DNA of 64,000 nucleotides from Pseudoalteromonas luteoviolacea NCIMB 1942 (GTDB lineage Bacteria > Pseudomonadota > Gammaproteobacteria > Enterobacterales > Alteromonadaceae), in contig NZ_AUXT01000152.1 of NCBI RefSeq assembly GCF_001625595.1, positions 1 through 64,000 on the forward strand, given 5' to 3'. This document shows positions 18,130 to 28,620 of this stretch, piece by piece; position 1 is the stretch's first letter, and each line of letters starts with the position of its first letter. The translations under genes were made by a program, and so were the position numbers. The notes under the pieces were generated by a model. It made no database searches. It worked only from the letters and a program-made list of their open reading frames with translations, and was not told the origin of the DNA.

Positions 18130-19050
18130 TTAAATATTGCAAAAGCTCATCGCACAGTTTTTTCTGAGCTCTTGTTCAAACAATTTTTGCAAGATTGTAA
18201 TGTCATTTGTACGTACATAATTTGGCCTAACAACCAAAGAAATCGTACGATGAGGTCCTGGTTCATTGAGGTGAATAGCCACCAAATCGGATTCCCCTTT
18301 AACGAGCTGGTCCAATGCCATTTGTGGCACAAGGGTGGTACCCATTTTTCCAGCTACCATTTGAATTAATGTATGTAAGCTTGTGCTATCAAAAGAAGTA
18401 TCTTTTTGGTCGTTAGATAACTTACATGCACTAAGCGCATGGTCCTTAAGGCAGTGACCATCTTTTAACAGCATAAGTTTGTCTATTTCAAACTGTTCGC
18501 TGGAAATTTCTTCAATACTGGTAGTGCATTCGTCTTTATGACTCACCCAATAAAAGTCTTCATGCCAAAAATCAAATGCCATCAACCCTTCTATTTGATA
18601 AGGCAAGGCTAAGACAGCGGCATCTAAATCACCTTGACGCAACATATCAACCAACACATGAGACTGCTCTTCAATAATTTTTAATCTAAATTCTGGGTAT
18701 TGATTACGTAATTCAGGCAGCACTTTTGGGAGTAGAAATGGCCCGATTGTTGGGATCACTCCAATTTTCATAGGGCGGCATAAAGGTGCTTTACTGGTTT
18801 GGGCAAGTGTCATTAATTCGTCCATTTCTAGCTTAATTTTTCTTGCTTTGTCGAGTAGTTGCTTGCCCTCTTCGGTCACAAAGACGTGCTTGTTGTTACG
18901 CTCAAAAATGACTGTACCTAACTGCTTTTCTAATTCATGGATAGCGGTACTCAAGGTAGATTGCGACACATGGCAAGTGTCAGCAGCCTTTTTAAAATGC
19001 AATGTTTTCTCGACCGCCAGCGCATATACAATTTGTTTAAGTGATACCAT
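18130..19050 (-). CDS. oxyR: OxyR hydrogen-peroxide-sensing regulator
   Basis: A 306-residue LysR-type activator. The N-terminal helix-turn-helix ('KKAADTCHVSQSTLSTAIHE') is followed by the periplasmic-binding-like sensor domain. The redox pair is present: Cys200 in 'LLKDGHCLKDHAL' and Cys209 in 'SACK', matching Cys199/Cys208 of E. coli OxyR, whose disulfide formation switches on catalase and other defence genes. The ATG at 19050 is used; the TTG one codon before it is less likely. It is divergent from katG with a 299-base gap, the expected arrangement for direct control. No clear full OxyR consensus was found by eye in the gap. Confidence 0.93.
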   Translation of the reverse strand: MVSLKQIVYALAVEKTLHFKKAADTCHVSQSTLSTAIHELEKQLGTVIFERNNKHVFVTEEGKQLLDKARKIKLEMDELMTLAQTSKAPLCRPMKIGVIPTIGPFLLPKVLPELRNQYPEFRLKIIEEQSHVLVDMLRQGDLDAAVLALPYQIEGLMAFDFWHEDFYWVSHKDECTTSIEEISSEQFEIDKLMLLKDGHCLKDHALSACKLSNDQKDTSFDSTSLHTLIQMVAGKMGTTLVPQMALDQLVKGESDLVAIHLNEPGPHRTISLVVRPNYVRTNDITILQKLFEQELRKNCAMSFCNI

Positions 19051-19349
19051 CAATATATTCTTTATTTTAGATTGTTTTCTCTATCTTAATCGCAAAATCA
19101 AATAATGCACCTACTCGGGCGCTCAGAAATCAGCCTAATCCAGCTATCGATTCAAGCCAATAAAATAAATATAAATAATTTCAATTAGATACACTTAATT
19201 AGGTACTCTTCTCATGAATATTCTAAAAAACTGATGATTATCTTTAAGTTATTCAATTTTAATTCTTAAGTTTGTACTTTTAGGCTCTAAAGAGCACTCA
19301 CTCAGGTGGATTACAGACAGAGCCTGAGCATTCTCATTTGGAGTTTTTT

Positions 19350-21563
19350 ATGCGTACACATTTATTAACCTTAGCAGCAACCGTAAGCATGGCACTTTCA
19401 AGTGCCGCTAACGCATCACCATCTGCAACTCAGATAAAAACCAATCAGTTTTGGTGGCCTGAGCAACTCGATCTTAGTCCCTTAAGACAACACAGTGTCA
19501 AGTCAAACCCATATGGCGAGCACTTTGATTACCGAAGTGAATTCATCAAGCTCGACTTGGAAGCTGTAAAAGCCGATATTCAAGCCACTTTAACTGATTC
19601 GAAAGATTGGTGGCCTGCAGATTGGGGACACTATGGACCTTTGATGATCCGCATGGCTTGGCACAGCGCTGGCGTTTACCGTGTTCACGATGGCCGCGGT
19701 GGTGCAGCCGGTGGGCAGCAGCGCTTTAACCCACTAAACAGTTGGCCAGATAACGCCAATTTGGATAAAGCGAGACGCTTACTTTGGCCAGTTAAGCAAA
19801 AATACGGTAAACAACTCTCTTGGGCCGATTTGATGGTGCTCGCTGGCAATGTCTCTCTAGAGTCTATGGGTTTTAAAACCTTTGGTTTTGCCGGTGGTAG
19901 AAACGACGACTGGGAGCCTGATTTAGTTTATTGGGGCCCTGAAACAGCCTTTTTGGCCGATGAAAGACGCGATAAAAAAGGTAAGCTAAAAGGTCCACTC
20001 GCAGCTGTAGAAATGGGATTAATTTATGTCAACCCTCAAGGCCCGCATGGTAAACCAGACCCAATTTTAGCAGCTGAAGATATACGCTTATCGTTTGGTC
20101 GTATGGCAATGAATGACGAAGAAATCGTCGCGTTGATCGCGGGCGGTCATACATTTGGCAAAGCCCATGGCGCTAAAAAGCCAAACAATTGCGTAGGAAA
20201 AGAACCAGCAGCAGCGCCGACTGAACAGCAAGGGTTTGGCTGGAAAAATACCTGTGGAAGCGGCAAAGGCGCTGATACGAGTACCAGCGGATTCGAAGGT
20301 GCGTGGACAGTTACTCCAACGCGCTGGTCAACTAACTATTTAGATAACCTGATGAACTTTAACTGGGTACAGACTAAAAGCCCAGCCGGCGCAATTCAGT
20401 GGATCCCAGATAATCCTGCGGCTGCCAACTTAGTACCCGATGCACACATCAAAAACAAACGCAGCGCTCCAATTATGTTCACCACTGATCTTGCACTCAA
20501 AGAAGATCCGGCATTTCGTAAAATTGTTGAGCGTTTCCGTACCGATCCAAAAGAGTACGAGCTTGCTTTTGCTAAGGCTTGGTTCAAACTAACTCACCGA
20601 GACATGGGCCCTCGCGCTCGCTATCTTGGTAATGAGATACCAAAAGACACCTTACTCTGGCAAGATCCACTGCCCGAACAGACGGGAAAGAAAGTCTCAA
20701 ATTCGGATATTAATAAGCTGAAAAAAGCCATTCGTGATACAGAGCTGAGCAATGCAGACCTAATTGAAACGGCATGGGCGGCTGCATCGAGTCACCGCAT
20801 AACAGATATGCGCGGCGGCGCCAATGGCGCTAGGATCAGACTCGCTCCTCAAAATGATTGGGCAGTGAACAACCCAAGACAATTAGCCTCTGTGCTAACT
20901 ACGCTGGAAGGTGTCCAATCACGATTCAACAAAAAGTCGAAACACCAGCTCTCAATGGCAGACCTAATTGTACTGGCAGGCGCAGCTGGACTTGAAGACG
21001 CTGCCAGTAGAGCTGGCTTCAAAGTATCAGTACCTTTTGCCCCTGGACGCACTGATGCGAGCCAAACGCAAACGGACATTCAGTCGTTTAGTTATTTGGA
21101 GCCAAAAGCAGATGCATTTAGGAATTACTACCATGAGAGTGCATTTATGTCTCCTACCAAAATGCTTGTAGACAAAGCAAATATGCTTGGTTTATCGGTC
21201 CCAGAAATGACAGTGTTACTAGGTGGAATGCGAGTGTTAAACACCAACACAGATGATTCCAAAACAGGCGTACTCACTCGCACACCTGGAAGCTTAAACA
21301 ATGCCTTTTTTGTCAACCTTTTAGACATGCGTACTAAATGGAAAAAGTCAGATAATCAGCCGAGTATGTATCTTGGTTTTGATAGGAAATCAGGCAACAA
21401 GTTGTGGCAAGCAAGTTCGGTTGACTTGATATTTGGTTCAAACTCGGAATTGCGCGCTATTGCTGAGGTATATGCATCTCAGGACGCTAAACAAAAATTT
21501 GTTGATGACTTTGTAACAGCTTGGGTCAAAGTCATGAGACTGGACAGGTTTGATCTACAGTAG
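19350..21563 (+). CDS. katG: catalase-peroxidase KatG with signal peptide
   Basis: A 737-residue bifunctional catalase-peroxidase. The distal triad Arg101-Trp104-His105 is in '[12 protein letters not shown]', the adduct Tyr in '[10 protein letters not shown]' and the proximal heme His in '[13 protein letters not shown]'. The C-terminal half repeats the fold without heme ligands, as usual. The N-terminus ([22 protein letters not shown]) is a cleavable signal peptide, so the enzyme is probably periplasmic, like KatP, unlike cytoplasmic KatG. GGAG eight bases before the ATG sets the start; a TTG at 19338 is weaker. Divergent oxyR and the hairpin at 21571 frame it as a single gene. Confidence 0.96.
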   Translation: MRTHLLTLAATVSMALSSAANASPSATQIKTNQFWWPEQLDLSPLRQHSVKSNPYGEHFDYRSEFIKLDLEAVKADIQATLTDSKDWWPADWGHYGPLMIRMAWHSAGVYRVHDGRGGAAGGQQRFNPLNSWPDNANLDKARRLLWPVKQKYGKQLSWADLMVLAGNVSLESMGFKTFGFAGGRNDDWEPDLVYWGPETAFLADERRDKKGKLKGPLAAVEMGLIYVNPQGPHGKPDPILAAEDIRLSFGRMAMNDEEIVALIAGGHTFGKAHGAKKPNNCVGKEPAAAPTEQQGFGWKNTCGSGKGADTSTSGFEGAWTVTPTRWSTNYLDNLMNFNWVQTKSPAGAIQWIPDNPAAANLVPDAHIKNKRSAPIMFTTDLALKEDPAFRKIVERFRTDPKEYELAFAKAWFKLTHRDMGPRARYLGNEIPKDTLLWQDPLPEQTGKKVSNSDINKLKKAIRDTELSNADLIETAWAAASSHRITDMRGGANGARIRLAPQNDWAVNNPRQLASVLTTLEGVQSRFNKKSKHQLSMADLIVLAGAAGLEDAASRAGFKVSVPFAPGRTDASQTQTDIQSFSYLEPKADAFRNYYHESAFMSPTKMLVDKANMLGLSVPEMTVLLGGMRVLNTNTDDSKTGVLTRTPGSLNNAFFVNLLDMRTKWKKSDNQPSMYLGFDRKSGNKLWQASSVDLIFGSNSELRAIAEVYASQDAKQKFVDDFVTAWVKVMRLDRFDLQ

Positions 21564-21570
21564 TATTTCA

Positions 21571-21600
21571 AGCAAAAGCCGCATCATGCGGCTTTTGCTT
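21571..21600 (+). terminator. katG terminator
   Basis: A 12-base-pair stem AGCAAAAGCCGC / GCGGCTTTTGCT with a short ATCAT-type loop directly after the katG stop. The T-rich 3' arm and following TTATAA suit rho-independent release. Confidence 0.75.
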
Positions 21601-21718
21601 ATAAAGGCTTAAAGTTTACACGGTCAAATATGGTAGATACCGATTTATTATAATGTGTATTGTTATGATTACATGCCGATTCAATCCACAATTACTAAAC
21701 CAACCTTTGCCCGCAAAC

Positions 21719-22222
21719 CTAACCAACAATTAGCCTATTATTGGTATCTCTACTCGACAGAACTTGGGTGGCATCAAACGAAGTCGCGCGCTTTGCCATT
21801 CGATCGTATAACAGGACATTTACCGTGGCCGCTAGGTTCATGCATCCAGTTGTTGGTACATACACAACGGCGTCTGCTGCATCTACAATACTTTGCGGCA
21901 AGCTGCCATCTTCTGGACCGAATATATAAAGCGCATCTTCTGGGTGCTGAAATTCAGGCAACGGGGTTGCACCTTCTACCAACTCAACACACACCAGAGC
22001 CCTTCCCGATATTTTCAATGAGATTAAGTCATCAACTTGCTGGATCGGAATGTGGTCGGCAATATTTTTAGTATCAGTATGATACTTAGCAGCTTTCGCA
22101 TACCTATTACCATTAAAGTATACAGCCTGTGCGCCATAGCACCCCGCCGCACGTAATACGCCACCTACATTGGTTGGTGATTTTGGGTTAACCAATCCAA
22201 TGGCCGAATACGACTTACTCAT
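21719..22222 (-). CDS. SPOUT (TrmH-family) RNA methyltransferase
   Basis: A 167-residue SAM-dependent RNA 2'-O-methyltransferase of the trefoil-knot SPOUT/TrmH class. The first motif is 'GLVNPKSPTNVGGVLRAAGC' near the start, motif 2 is 'ALYIFGPEDGSLPQSI' near residue 103, and motif 3 is 'GCMNLAATVNVLLYDRMAK' near 128. Size and single-domain layout resemble TrmL/TrmH-like tRNA enzymes, but the exact RNA site cannot be told. The gene is alone, convergent with katG. The gap of 119 bases to katG's hairpin holds nothing else. Confidence 0.9.
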   Translation of the reverse strand: MSKSYSAIGLVNPKSPTNVGGVLRAAGCYGAQAVYFNGNRYAKAAKYHTDTKNIADHIPIQQVDDLISLKISGRALVCVELVEGATPLPEFQHPEDALYIFGPEDGSLPQSIVDAADAVVYVPTTGCMNLAATVNVLLYDRMAKRATSFDATQVLSSRDTNNRLIVG

Positions 22223-22611
22223 ATTATTGAACTCTCTTGTATAGGCAGTAAAGCTGCCAAAAAATATCGACGCGCGATTGTATCATGTGCATAAGATTGT
22301 GCCAGTAAGCCAGTTCACCACAATAAGCCTGATTTGGACATAAACTGTAACAATTGGGAAATTATCTTCTCAAAAAAACCCCATCAACTCGGACGAAAAC
22401 TTTAGCCAAAAAGAAAGTATATAAAACAATTCATTAAGAAATTTTATTAAAACAACCGTAATAAAATATTTCAGAATCAGACCCCGTAAAAGGAACGAAA
22501 TTTAGTCCTTTTCCACCATGAGTGTAACATTTCATGTTTTTACATTGAATGTAGGCTCCCAATTCGCTAGCTTTGAAACGGTACAATTTTGTACAAATCA
22601 AGGAGATACCA
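22223..22611. other. intergenic region upstream of the small peptide gene
   Basis: AT-rich spacer of 389 bases between the methyltransferase and the RiPP-like gene. The only structured element seen is the palindrome at 22581-22594. No coding frame is convincing. Confidence 0.5.
22581..22594. promoter_or_regulatory. palindrome before RiPP-like gene 1
   Basis: GTACAATTTTGTAC is a perfect 14-base palindrome ending 17 bases before the start codon at 22612, next to the AGGAG ribosome binding site. It could be an operator or a 5' leader hairpin. No equivalent precedes the related gene at 60361. Confidence 0.35.
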
Positions 22612-22776
22612 ATGAAATTAAAAATAAAGAAAAGCACAATAAAACACTTATCTAACAAACGTTCATTGAACCTAGATTTAACGCCAAACGTTGCAGGCGG
22701 TAAACCATTGGTCGAGACGCGTGCAGCATGCCAGTCCATTTGGGCCTGTACTAACCCACAAGCTTGCTTGTCTTAA
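22612..22776 (+). CDS. RiPP (class I lanthipeptide-like) precursor peptide 1
   Basis: A 54-residue peptide with an AGGAG ribosome binding site six bases before the ATG. The leader (residues 1-30) is Lys-rich, MKLKIKKSTIKHLSNKR, then 'LDLTPNVAGG'. The core (31-54) is 'KPLVETRAACQSIWACTNPQ' plus ACLS, with three Cys (40, 46, 52) and several Ser/Thr that could form thioether or disulfide links. The leader form MKLK..K...K.L...L..LTP...GG is shared with the gene at 60361 and resembles leaders of class I lanthipeptides annotated in Pseudoalteromonas and Bacteroidetes. No LanB, LanC, protease or exporter lies in the window, so processing, if any, would act from elsewhere. The class is inference; a plain secreted peptide is possible. 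Confidence 0.7.
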   Translation: MKLKIKKSTIKHLSNKRSLNLDLTPNVAGGKPLVETRAACQSIWACTNPQACLS

Positions 22777-22821
22777 ACAAAACAAAAGCTCTTGTTAGCA
22801 TACCATTTTAATGGCTTATTC

Positions 22822-22851
22822 AAGCGACCTTTATGACACAAGAGGTCGCTT
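22822..22851 (+). terminator. hairpin after RiPP-like gene 1
   Basis: AAGCGACCT / AGGTCGCTT, a perfect 9-base-pair stem with a 12-base loop, 45 bases after the stop. There is no proper T-tract, so it may be a processing or stability element rather than a terminator. Confidence 0.5.
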
Positions 22852-23061
22852 ATATGATTAGAAGATTTCTATATGCACCATGGCATATCACATTAACAAT
22901 AACGAATCGAACTTTAGATAACATCGCAAGGCAATTAGACTTGGTTTTCTCAACACTATTCATCATGTAGTGAGATAGCTATGGCGAAAGGAAAAACAAA
23001 TGTTAATCAGCGAGTCAAAACATCATGCTTTATTGGATTGTACCTTGCGTAATTGAGCCAC

Positions 23062-23501
23062 CTACATCCAGCGTCTAACGTTACGACAATAAGCTTGGTA
23101 TTGTTCTCTAAATTTTTCGAACATCATTCGTTCTTCAAAGCGAATATACCAACGATCGGATACGAGTACGAATAACACAACAACCCCCAAAGACAACTCA
23201 TTTGCTCCTAAAAGCAGGAAAAGCCCTAATAATGATATTACAAACCCCAAATACATTGGATTACGTGTGTACCTAAATACACCTTCCACCACAAGTTTAT
23301 TTGGCTCATCAAATGTCATTACGTTGGTTCCTACACGAGTGAATAGACGCTTTGCTTGCACGGATAACATCAAACCTAAAAAAGCAAGCCTATTAAGTTA
23401 AATGGAAATACAAGAGTGTGTGAGAGTTCAAACCACCAGCAAATTGAACTCATAGTAACAAGCGTCAAAATAAATAAAACGGGGGGAAGTAACTTTTGCA
23501 T
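23062..23501 (-). pseudogene. isoprenylcysteine methyltransferase-like membrane protein, frameshifted
   Basis: Two frames join into one ~146-residue protein of the ICMT/PEMT-type methyltransferase family. The first frame starts MQKLLPPVLFILTLVTM with AGGAGC before the ATG at 23501, and ends at a stop near 23378. The second carries 'GVFRYTRNPMYLGFVISLLG' and 'FEERMMFEKFREQYQAYCRN', the SAM-binding signature of this family. The break is a single-base loss in a T run (six T where seven restore the frame) near 23380. It follows the broken Crp-type gene by 58 bases on the same strand. A sequencing error in the homopolymer is the main alternative to a real lesion. Confidence 0.8.
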
Positions 23502-23559
23502 TTTTTTGCTCCTTGAAATAACGAGCAGTTTATTGTTTAAGTTACTGGCTGACCTTAAC

Positions 23560-24152
23560 CTATGTTAAGCCCATTTTATTTCTTATTCTGGATAAGCTGA
23601 CATCCGTTATCCCTAAATACATAGCAACTTGGTTGAGGGCAATATGCTGAGCCTGCTCACCAAAGTCATCTAAAACTGCTGATATCTCTGCTGACCACTT
23701 AAAAGTAATAACCCTGCTTCTCGCTTTTCTTTTTTCAAAGCTAACCGTTCGTAGACTTTACGCACATGCTCTCTCCAGTTTAAGTTCGTTCTGGAAAGCC
23801 CGAGCAATCGCTCGTAAGATATCGACGCCGTTATACAAGTGGTTAAAGCCTGTGCATAAAATGGGCTTGGTTGACGTTCAATCAATGAACCTATGCTTGT
23901 GAAAGCGCCTCCCTGTTTTACAAGTGATTTATTAAACTCTTCACCTTGTGCGTCAATATAATAGTACCACCCAACGCCAAAAATGAGAAAATACACTTCA
24001 GAAACAATATCTTGGCAACGAAATATATGGGCTTTAGACGCATGCTCGTTAAACTTAAAATGTTTAAACGCGCTGTCTAACTCTTGCTCATCAAATGGTA
24101 AAAAAGTCGTGAGTATCGACTGTAATAACTGTCTGTTTTTGACTTCTTCCAT
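23560..24152 (-). pseudogene. Crp/Fnr-type regulator, frameshifted before the DNA-binding helix
   Basis: The first 160 codons are a cyclic-nucleotide-binding-fold regulator ('HIFRCQDIVSEVYFLIFGVG', 'KSLVKQGGAFTSIGSLIERQ', 'LKKEKREAGLLLLSGQQRYQ'), ending in TAG near 23672. One base further the frame continues 'HIALNQVAMYLGITDVSLSR' and 'IRNKMGLT', stop, the winged helix of this family. The break is one T missing (TTTT for TTTTT) near 23674. As written the product lacks its DNA-binding helix. It lies 12 bases downstream of the acetyltransferase gene, so the three minus-strand genes were probably one operon. Confidence 0.85.
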
Positions 24153-24164
24153 GCGATGTTCAAC

Positions 24165-24626
24165 TCAACTTTGCGTCACTGTCAGTGGATTATTCTTTAC
24201 AAATAAAAGCGTTTCATGGTCATAGATTTCATTGCACCAGTGATGCTTGCTCAATATCAAATCAGGCGCTGTGCTCTGTTCTTTCACACGAGCAAAACCA
24301 AGTTTTTCATAAAACTCAGCAAGGTGAGAAAATGGCAAACAATACACTCGCTGAAAATTATTAGCATTTTCAACCAAGAATGAAGCGAGCTTAGCGGCAA
24401 TACCCACTCCTCTAAAATCTGGGTTCACATACATCCCGCCTAATTCAGCATCCTTATCTGATAAAGTCTGAACTCGCCCCACACCTACTTTTTGCCCATC
24501 GATAACAGCAATTGCGATTAAATCATGTTCAGGGTTTGAGAGTTTAAAACTAATTCGCTGATATTGCTCATTGACCCAATGAATTTCCTCTTGCTTTGCT
24601 ATTCTAATCGTGACCTCGTGACTCAT
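24165..24626 (-). CDS. GNAT family N-acetyltransferase
   Basis: A 153-residue acetyl-CoA-dependent N-acetyltransferase. The acetyl-CoA site is 'MYVNPDFRGVGIAAKLASFL' near residues 90-109, preceded by the strand 'VGVGRVQTLSDKDAELGG', and 'EFYEKLGFARVKEQ' gives the typical GNAT C-terminal segment. The substrate amine is unknown. It is the first gene of a minus-strand group with the broken Crp-type regulator and methyltransferase-like gene. A palindrome TATCATA-ggct-TATGATA at 24662-24679 lies upstream and could be an operator. Confidence 0.88.
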   Translation of the reverse strand: MSHEVTIRIAKQEEIHWVNEQYQRISFKLSNPEHDLIAIAVIDGQKVGVGRVQTLSDKDAELGGMYVNPDFRGVGIAAKLASFLVENANNFQRVYCLPFSHLAEFYEKLGFARVKEQSTAPDLILSKHHWCNEIYDHETLLFVKNNPLTVTQS

Positions 24627-25041
24627 TGCATTTCGCTCCTTAAAACATCCTAATGTTTGAATATCATAGGCTTATGATAAATACCAGTAGTTACACAAGT
24701 GCATGAAAATTTACATATTGATTAGTTTTGAAAATGCGGTAGCGCGATTTACTGTTAACCGATGAAAAACACATTTGTTTCAGCTAATTGAAGTACTTGT
24801 CAAAAACAAAACAGGCGCTAAATCAAGCCTCTGTAAACGCAGTAAATAACACTTATCAACCTGTAAACATTGATGTTTTCATGAGCTTTTGCATTGAGTT
24901 CACCTTGCTTTACTTTCTCCTGTATACATTCATGCATGACATATTTTGGCAATAATGAAACGCATTGTTATTTAGCTTCTATACTTGTGTCAGGACTTTT
25001 GATATTTCTCGCTACACCAGCGTCTTAAGGGAATTTTGAAC
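24627..25041. other. divergent intergenic region with a TATCATA palindrome
   Basis: 415 bases between the acetyltransferase and the large chemoreceptor. TATCATA (24662-24668) and TATGATA (24673-24679) form a perfect inverted repeat with a 4-base spacer, 36 bases from the acetyltransferase ATG. Nothing else structured or coding is seen. Confidence 0.45.
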
Positions 25042-28000
25042 ATGGTTAATTCAGCCCGATTCAATCTGCTATCTACATTAAGATCTAAACTTATTGCAGC
25101 TTTTTCTGCCGTTATGGTCACTCTGGCTATTATCGGTTTAATTTCTTTCTTTGCTTTAAAAACCGCATCAGATGGCTTTAAGGACTACCGTGAACTTGCT
25201 CGCGACAGCAACCTCGCAGGTATTTTGCAGTCAAATATGCTAATGGTTCGCATGAATGTGAAAGACTTTTTGTTGACTGGTAGTGATAAAGATATACAGC
25301 AGTACAGCCAGTACTTTACACAAGTAGAAAAGTTGCTAGGAGACGCAAAGCGCGAAATTAATAAGCCCGAACGTGCCGCAATGGTAAAAGAGCTTAGTAA
25401 AGAAATTACACAGTACAATCAAACGTTTGAAGTTATCAAAGCATATAGAGTACAACGAGATGAGCTCGTGAATGGGCAGCTGAACGCGCTCGGCCCACAA
25501 ATGGAGCGTGAATTAACAAAACTCATGTATAGCGCCTCTGAGAGTAATGATACACAACTCGCCTACCTGACAGGTGTCGCAATGAGAAACTTGCTGTTAG
25601 CGCGCCTATATGTAATAAAGTATCTTGAGAGTAACGATGAAAGTGCTGACCAAAGAGTCAGACAGGAGTTCTCTCAATTTGAACAACAAATGGACAGAAT
25701 TGAGCTTTTGACCACCTCTAATGCAAGCAAGCAAATGATTGGTCAAATCAGGTCTATGGAGTCTGGGTACAAACAAGCATATCAAAGCGTTCACGATATT
25801 ATCGTAGATCGAAATGACAAAGTGACCAATACGCTAGACGTGATTGGACCGCAGTTCGCCAAATTGGTTGATGACTTAAAGCTGTCTGTTAAAGCCGATC
25901 AAGACGCGCTCGGCCCAAGGTTAAAATCAGACAACGCATATGCCGTTAATAAAATACTAGTGACCTTTGCAATCGCACTGCTTTTAAGTGGATGCGTGGT
26001 CTTTATTTTAACCCGCAATATTATGGCGCAATTGGGGAAAGATCCTAATGAGTTAGAGCAAATTGCAATGGCAATCGCTCGCGGTGATTTAGACCTGAAA
26101 TATGATGAAAATACACCGAAGGGGGTATTCAAGTCTATGCTATCGATGCGCGATAGCCTGCGTCAAGGTCGTGAAAAAGAGCGTGAGGAAAAGCGAATTG
26201 CAAGTTCAAATGCGCGAATTAAAAGTGCTCTGGACAATGCCAGTGCTTGCGTCATGATAGTCAACAACGATGGTAAAGTGACTTATTTAAATGATGCCAT
26301 CAACACTATGTTTAAAGCGGCCAGCCGAGATATCTGTATTTTGAATCCGAGCTTCGACTATACCAAAATCATCAACACCCCTTTGAGTAAGCAATTGCCT
26401 TCATTCGCCGATATAGAAAAACAACTTCAACAATTAGCTGAAGCTTTTGAAGGGGAATTCGAAATAGCAGGGAGAACCTTTGCCTTAGTTGCAAGTCCCG
26501 TTGTTGTTGATGGTCAAACGGTCGGTTTGGTATATGAGTGGGAAGACAAAACAGATTGGCTATCAAACGAGCGAGAAAAAGCCCGTGTCGCTTCTGAAAA
26601 TGCTCGTGTTAAATACGCTTTAGACGGTTCATCTGGGCAAGTGATGATAACCGATGATAAATATCAAGTGATTTATTTAAACGCTGCTTTAGAACACATG
26701 TTTGTTACTGCTAGCGCAGATATCATTAAGGCATTACCAGAGTTTAACCCGGCTGAAGTCAAGAACCAGTCCCTTACCCACTTCTTTGACCACTTCTCGC
26801 AACATTTAGCCGAGTATGATCAATTAACCGCCAGTCATGAGAGTGAATTTGTGATTGCCGGCAGAACATTTTCCATTGTTGCCAGCCCTGTAAATGTCGA
26901 AGGCAAACGGGTCGGTACGGTTATCGAGTGGCAAGATAAAACTGAGTGGCTGGTACTTGAAAAAGAAAAGTCACGTGTTGCATCTGAGAATGCTCGAGTT
27001 AAGTATGCTTTAGACAGTGTATCTGGCAATGTCATGATCGCCGACCCTGAATTAAATGTCATTTATGCAAATAACGCGCTGCAAGACATGATGGACGAGT
27101 CAGAGCGCGATATTCGTGTGCATGTTGGCCACTTTAGCGCAAATGAATTGATTGGTTTTGGCATACAAGACTTTTACCTTGAGCCAGACCAACAGAAGCT
27201 TGTATTTGAAAACTTACAAAATACCCATCGAAGCGTGGAACATATTGGTAACAAAGTGTTCGCGTTAACAGCCAACCCAATTGAGGTAGATGGACAACGT
27301 ATCGGCACAGTACTTGAGTGGGTTGACCGCACCGCCGAAGTCAATATTGAAAAAGAAATAGATAAAATAGTACAAGCTGCGTCAAAAGGCGATCTTAGCA
27401 AAAAGATCGACCTATCTGGTAAGTCAGGATTCTTTGGTAACCTAAGCCAGGGGTTAAATGGTCTTTTAGATACGGTTGAAGTAGCCCTCGATGATGTCAT
27501 GCAGATGCTTGGTTCACTGGCTCACGGAGACTTATCAAAGCGGATCACCAATGATTATCAAGGTAAGTTTGGTAAGCTCAAAGAAGATACTAACGCCACC
27601 GCAGACAAGCTCACTGAAATTATTTCAAGCATACGCACATCAGCAGGCAGTATTTCACAAAGCGCAAACGAAATTGCGCAAGGCAATATGGATCTAAGTC
27701 AACGTACGGAAGAACAGGCCTCAAGTCTTGAAGAGACTTCAGCGAGTATGGATGCAATGACAGATAGTGTAAAACAAGGTAGTAAACGTGCCGAAAGTGC
27801 CAGTGAATTGTCGATGGAGGCTGAACAACGCGCCGAACAAGGTGGGCAAGTCGTAAACTTAGCAGTGACAGCTATGAAAGAGATCAGTGACTCAAGTAAG
27901 GAAATTTCGGAAATTATTGGTGTTATTGATGAAATTGCATTCCAGACCAATTTATTGGCACTCAATGCTGCTGTAGAAGCTGCAAGAGCTGGCGAGCAAG

Positions 28001-28419
28001 GAAGAGGGTTTGCTGTCGTAGCAGGTGAAGTGAGAAACCTTGCACAACGCTCATCAGAGGCAGCAAAGGAAATTAAGGAGCTTATTCGTGATAGCCAAAC
28101 TAAAGTAGAAGAAGGTACGTCTTTAGTCAATAAGTCTGGTGAAACCTTGCTAGAAATAGTCGAGTCTACTTCCAAAGTTCGCGCGATGATGCAAGAACTT
28201 GCAGTGTCAGCTAGACAGCAGTCCGAGGGTATCGTCCAAGTAAACAGCGCAGTTACTCAAATGGATGAAATGACACAGCAAAACGCAGCCCTAGTCGAAG
28301 AGGCCTCAGCTGCTGGACAGTCGATGGCCGACCAAGCTCTCAACATGAATAAAACCATGGACTTTTTCACCCTAGAAAATAACACCACTGGCACGGGTCT
28401 AGCTCACATTGCCTATTAG
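25042..28419 (+). CDS. methyl-accepting chemotaxis protein with three tandem PAS-like repeats
   Basis: A 1125-residue chemoreceptor. Order seen: membrane helix (about 16-38), an all-helical periplasmic sensor of about 260 residues (HBM-like, two four-helix modules), membrane helix (about 302-325), HAMP, three PAS-like repeats of roughly 130 residues (each opening '[12 protein letters not shown]' or similar and closing 'VGTV.EW.DKTEWL'), a second HAMP-like segment ('[20 protein letters not shown]', '[17 protein letters not shown]') and the signalling domain with '[20 protein letters not shown]' at the tip. HBM sensors bind organic acids such as TCA intermediates; PAS repeats could sense redox or small ligands. 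The ATG at 25042 follows AAGG; a TTG two codons earlier is less likely. Single gene. Confidence 0.93.
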   Translation: MVNSARFNLLSTLRSKLIAAFSAVMVTLAIIGLISFFALKTASDGFKDYRELARDSNLAGILQSNMLMVRMNVKDFLLTGSDKDIQQYSQYFTQVEKLLGDAKREINKPERAAMVKELSKEITQYNQTFEVIKAYRVQRDELVNGQLNALGPQMERELTKLMYSASESNDTQLAYLTGVAMRNLLLARLYVIKYLESNDESADQRVRQEFSQFEQQMDRIELLTTSNASKQMIGQIRSMESGYKQAYQSVHDIIVDRNDKVTNTLDVIGPQFAKLVDDLKLSVKADQDALGPRLKSDNAYAVNKILVTFAIALLLSGCVVFILTRNIMAQLGKDPNELEQIAMAIARGDLDLKYDENTPKGVFKSMLSMRDSLRQGREKEREEKRIASSNARIKSALDNASACVMIVNNDGKVTYLNDAINTMFKAASRDICILNPSFDYTKIINTPLSKQLPSFADIEKQLQQLAEAFEGEFEIAGRTFALVASPVVVDGQTVGLVYEWEDKTDWLSNEREKARVASENARVKYALDGSSGQVMITDDKYQVIYLNAALEHMFVTASADIIKALPEFNPAEVKNQSLTHFFDHFSQHLAEYDQLTASHESEFVIAGRTFSIVASPVNVEGKRVGTVIEWQDKTEWLVLEKEKSRVASENARVKYALDSVSGNVMIADPELNVIYANNALQDMMDESERDIRVHVGHFSANELIGFGIQDFYLEPDQQKLVFENLQNTHRSVEHIGNKVFALTANPIEVDGQRIGTVLEWVDRTAEVNIEKEIDKIVQAASKGDLSKKIDLSGKSGFFGNLSQGLNGLLDTVEVALDDVMQMLGSLAHGDLSKRITNDYQGKFGKLKEDTNATADKLTEIISSIRTSAGSISQSANEIAQGNMDLSQRTEEQASSLEETSASMDAMTDSVKQGSKRAESASELSMEAEQRAEQGGQVVNLAVTAMKEISDSSKEISEIIGVIDEIAFQTNLLALNAAVEAARAGEQGRGFAVVAGEVRNLAQRSSEAAKEIKELIRDSQTKVEEGTSLVNKSGETLLEIVESTSKVRAMMQELAVSARQQSEGIVQVNSAVTQMDEMTQQNAALVEEASAAGQSMADQALNMNKTMDFFTLENNTTGTGLAHIAY
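26200..27330 (+). repeat. internal triplicated PAS-coding repeat
   Basis: Three in-frame copies of about 390 bases inside the large chemoreceptor, opening near 26200, 26590 and 26980. The second and third are closest, for example the '[14 protein letters not shown]' junctions at about 26584 and 26974 and the '[15 protein letters not shown]'-type segments. This indicates duplication within the gene. Confidence 0.75.
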
Positions 28420-28620
28420 TTCATTTACCCGCGGCCAACATTTGCGCTGCGGGTACTCATTCTAAAAGATGATTACTTTCCTAATGTCCCTATCAAACAA
28501 GTGAGTCTTGACCTGCCTACAACTTTATAGTCTAAAGTTCAATCAGTAGCGTACCTTCAATAATAAATGGGGGGAACTTAGCCTTTGGCCCTACTCTCCC
28601 CCAATGAAGGTGTGCTTGGT

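Noticed and set aside
19051-19349. OxyR binding site in the oxyR-katG gap
   Set aside because: I could not find a convincing ATAG-type tetrad spacing by eye, so no site is annotated despite the expected arrangement.
21655-22071. 138-codon plus-strand frame opposite the SPOUT methyltransferase
   Set aside because: The minus-strand gene has all three SPOUT motifs; this frame has none.
22854-22970. 38-codon frame after the first RiPP-like gene
   Set aside because: No ribosome binding site, no similarity to the peptide family, and it starts just inside the hairpin's 3' side.
26200-27330. Repeats in the large chemoreceptor as a CRISPR-like array
   Set aside because: The repeats are about 390 bases, in frame and encode protein domains; there are no short direct repeats with unique spacers anywhere in the window.
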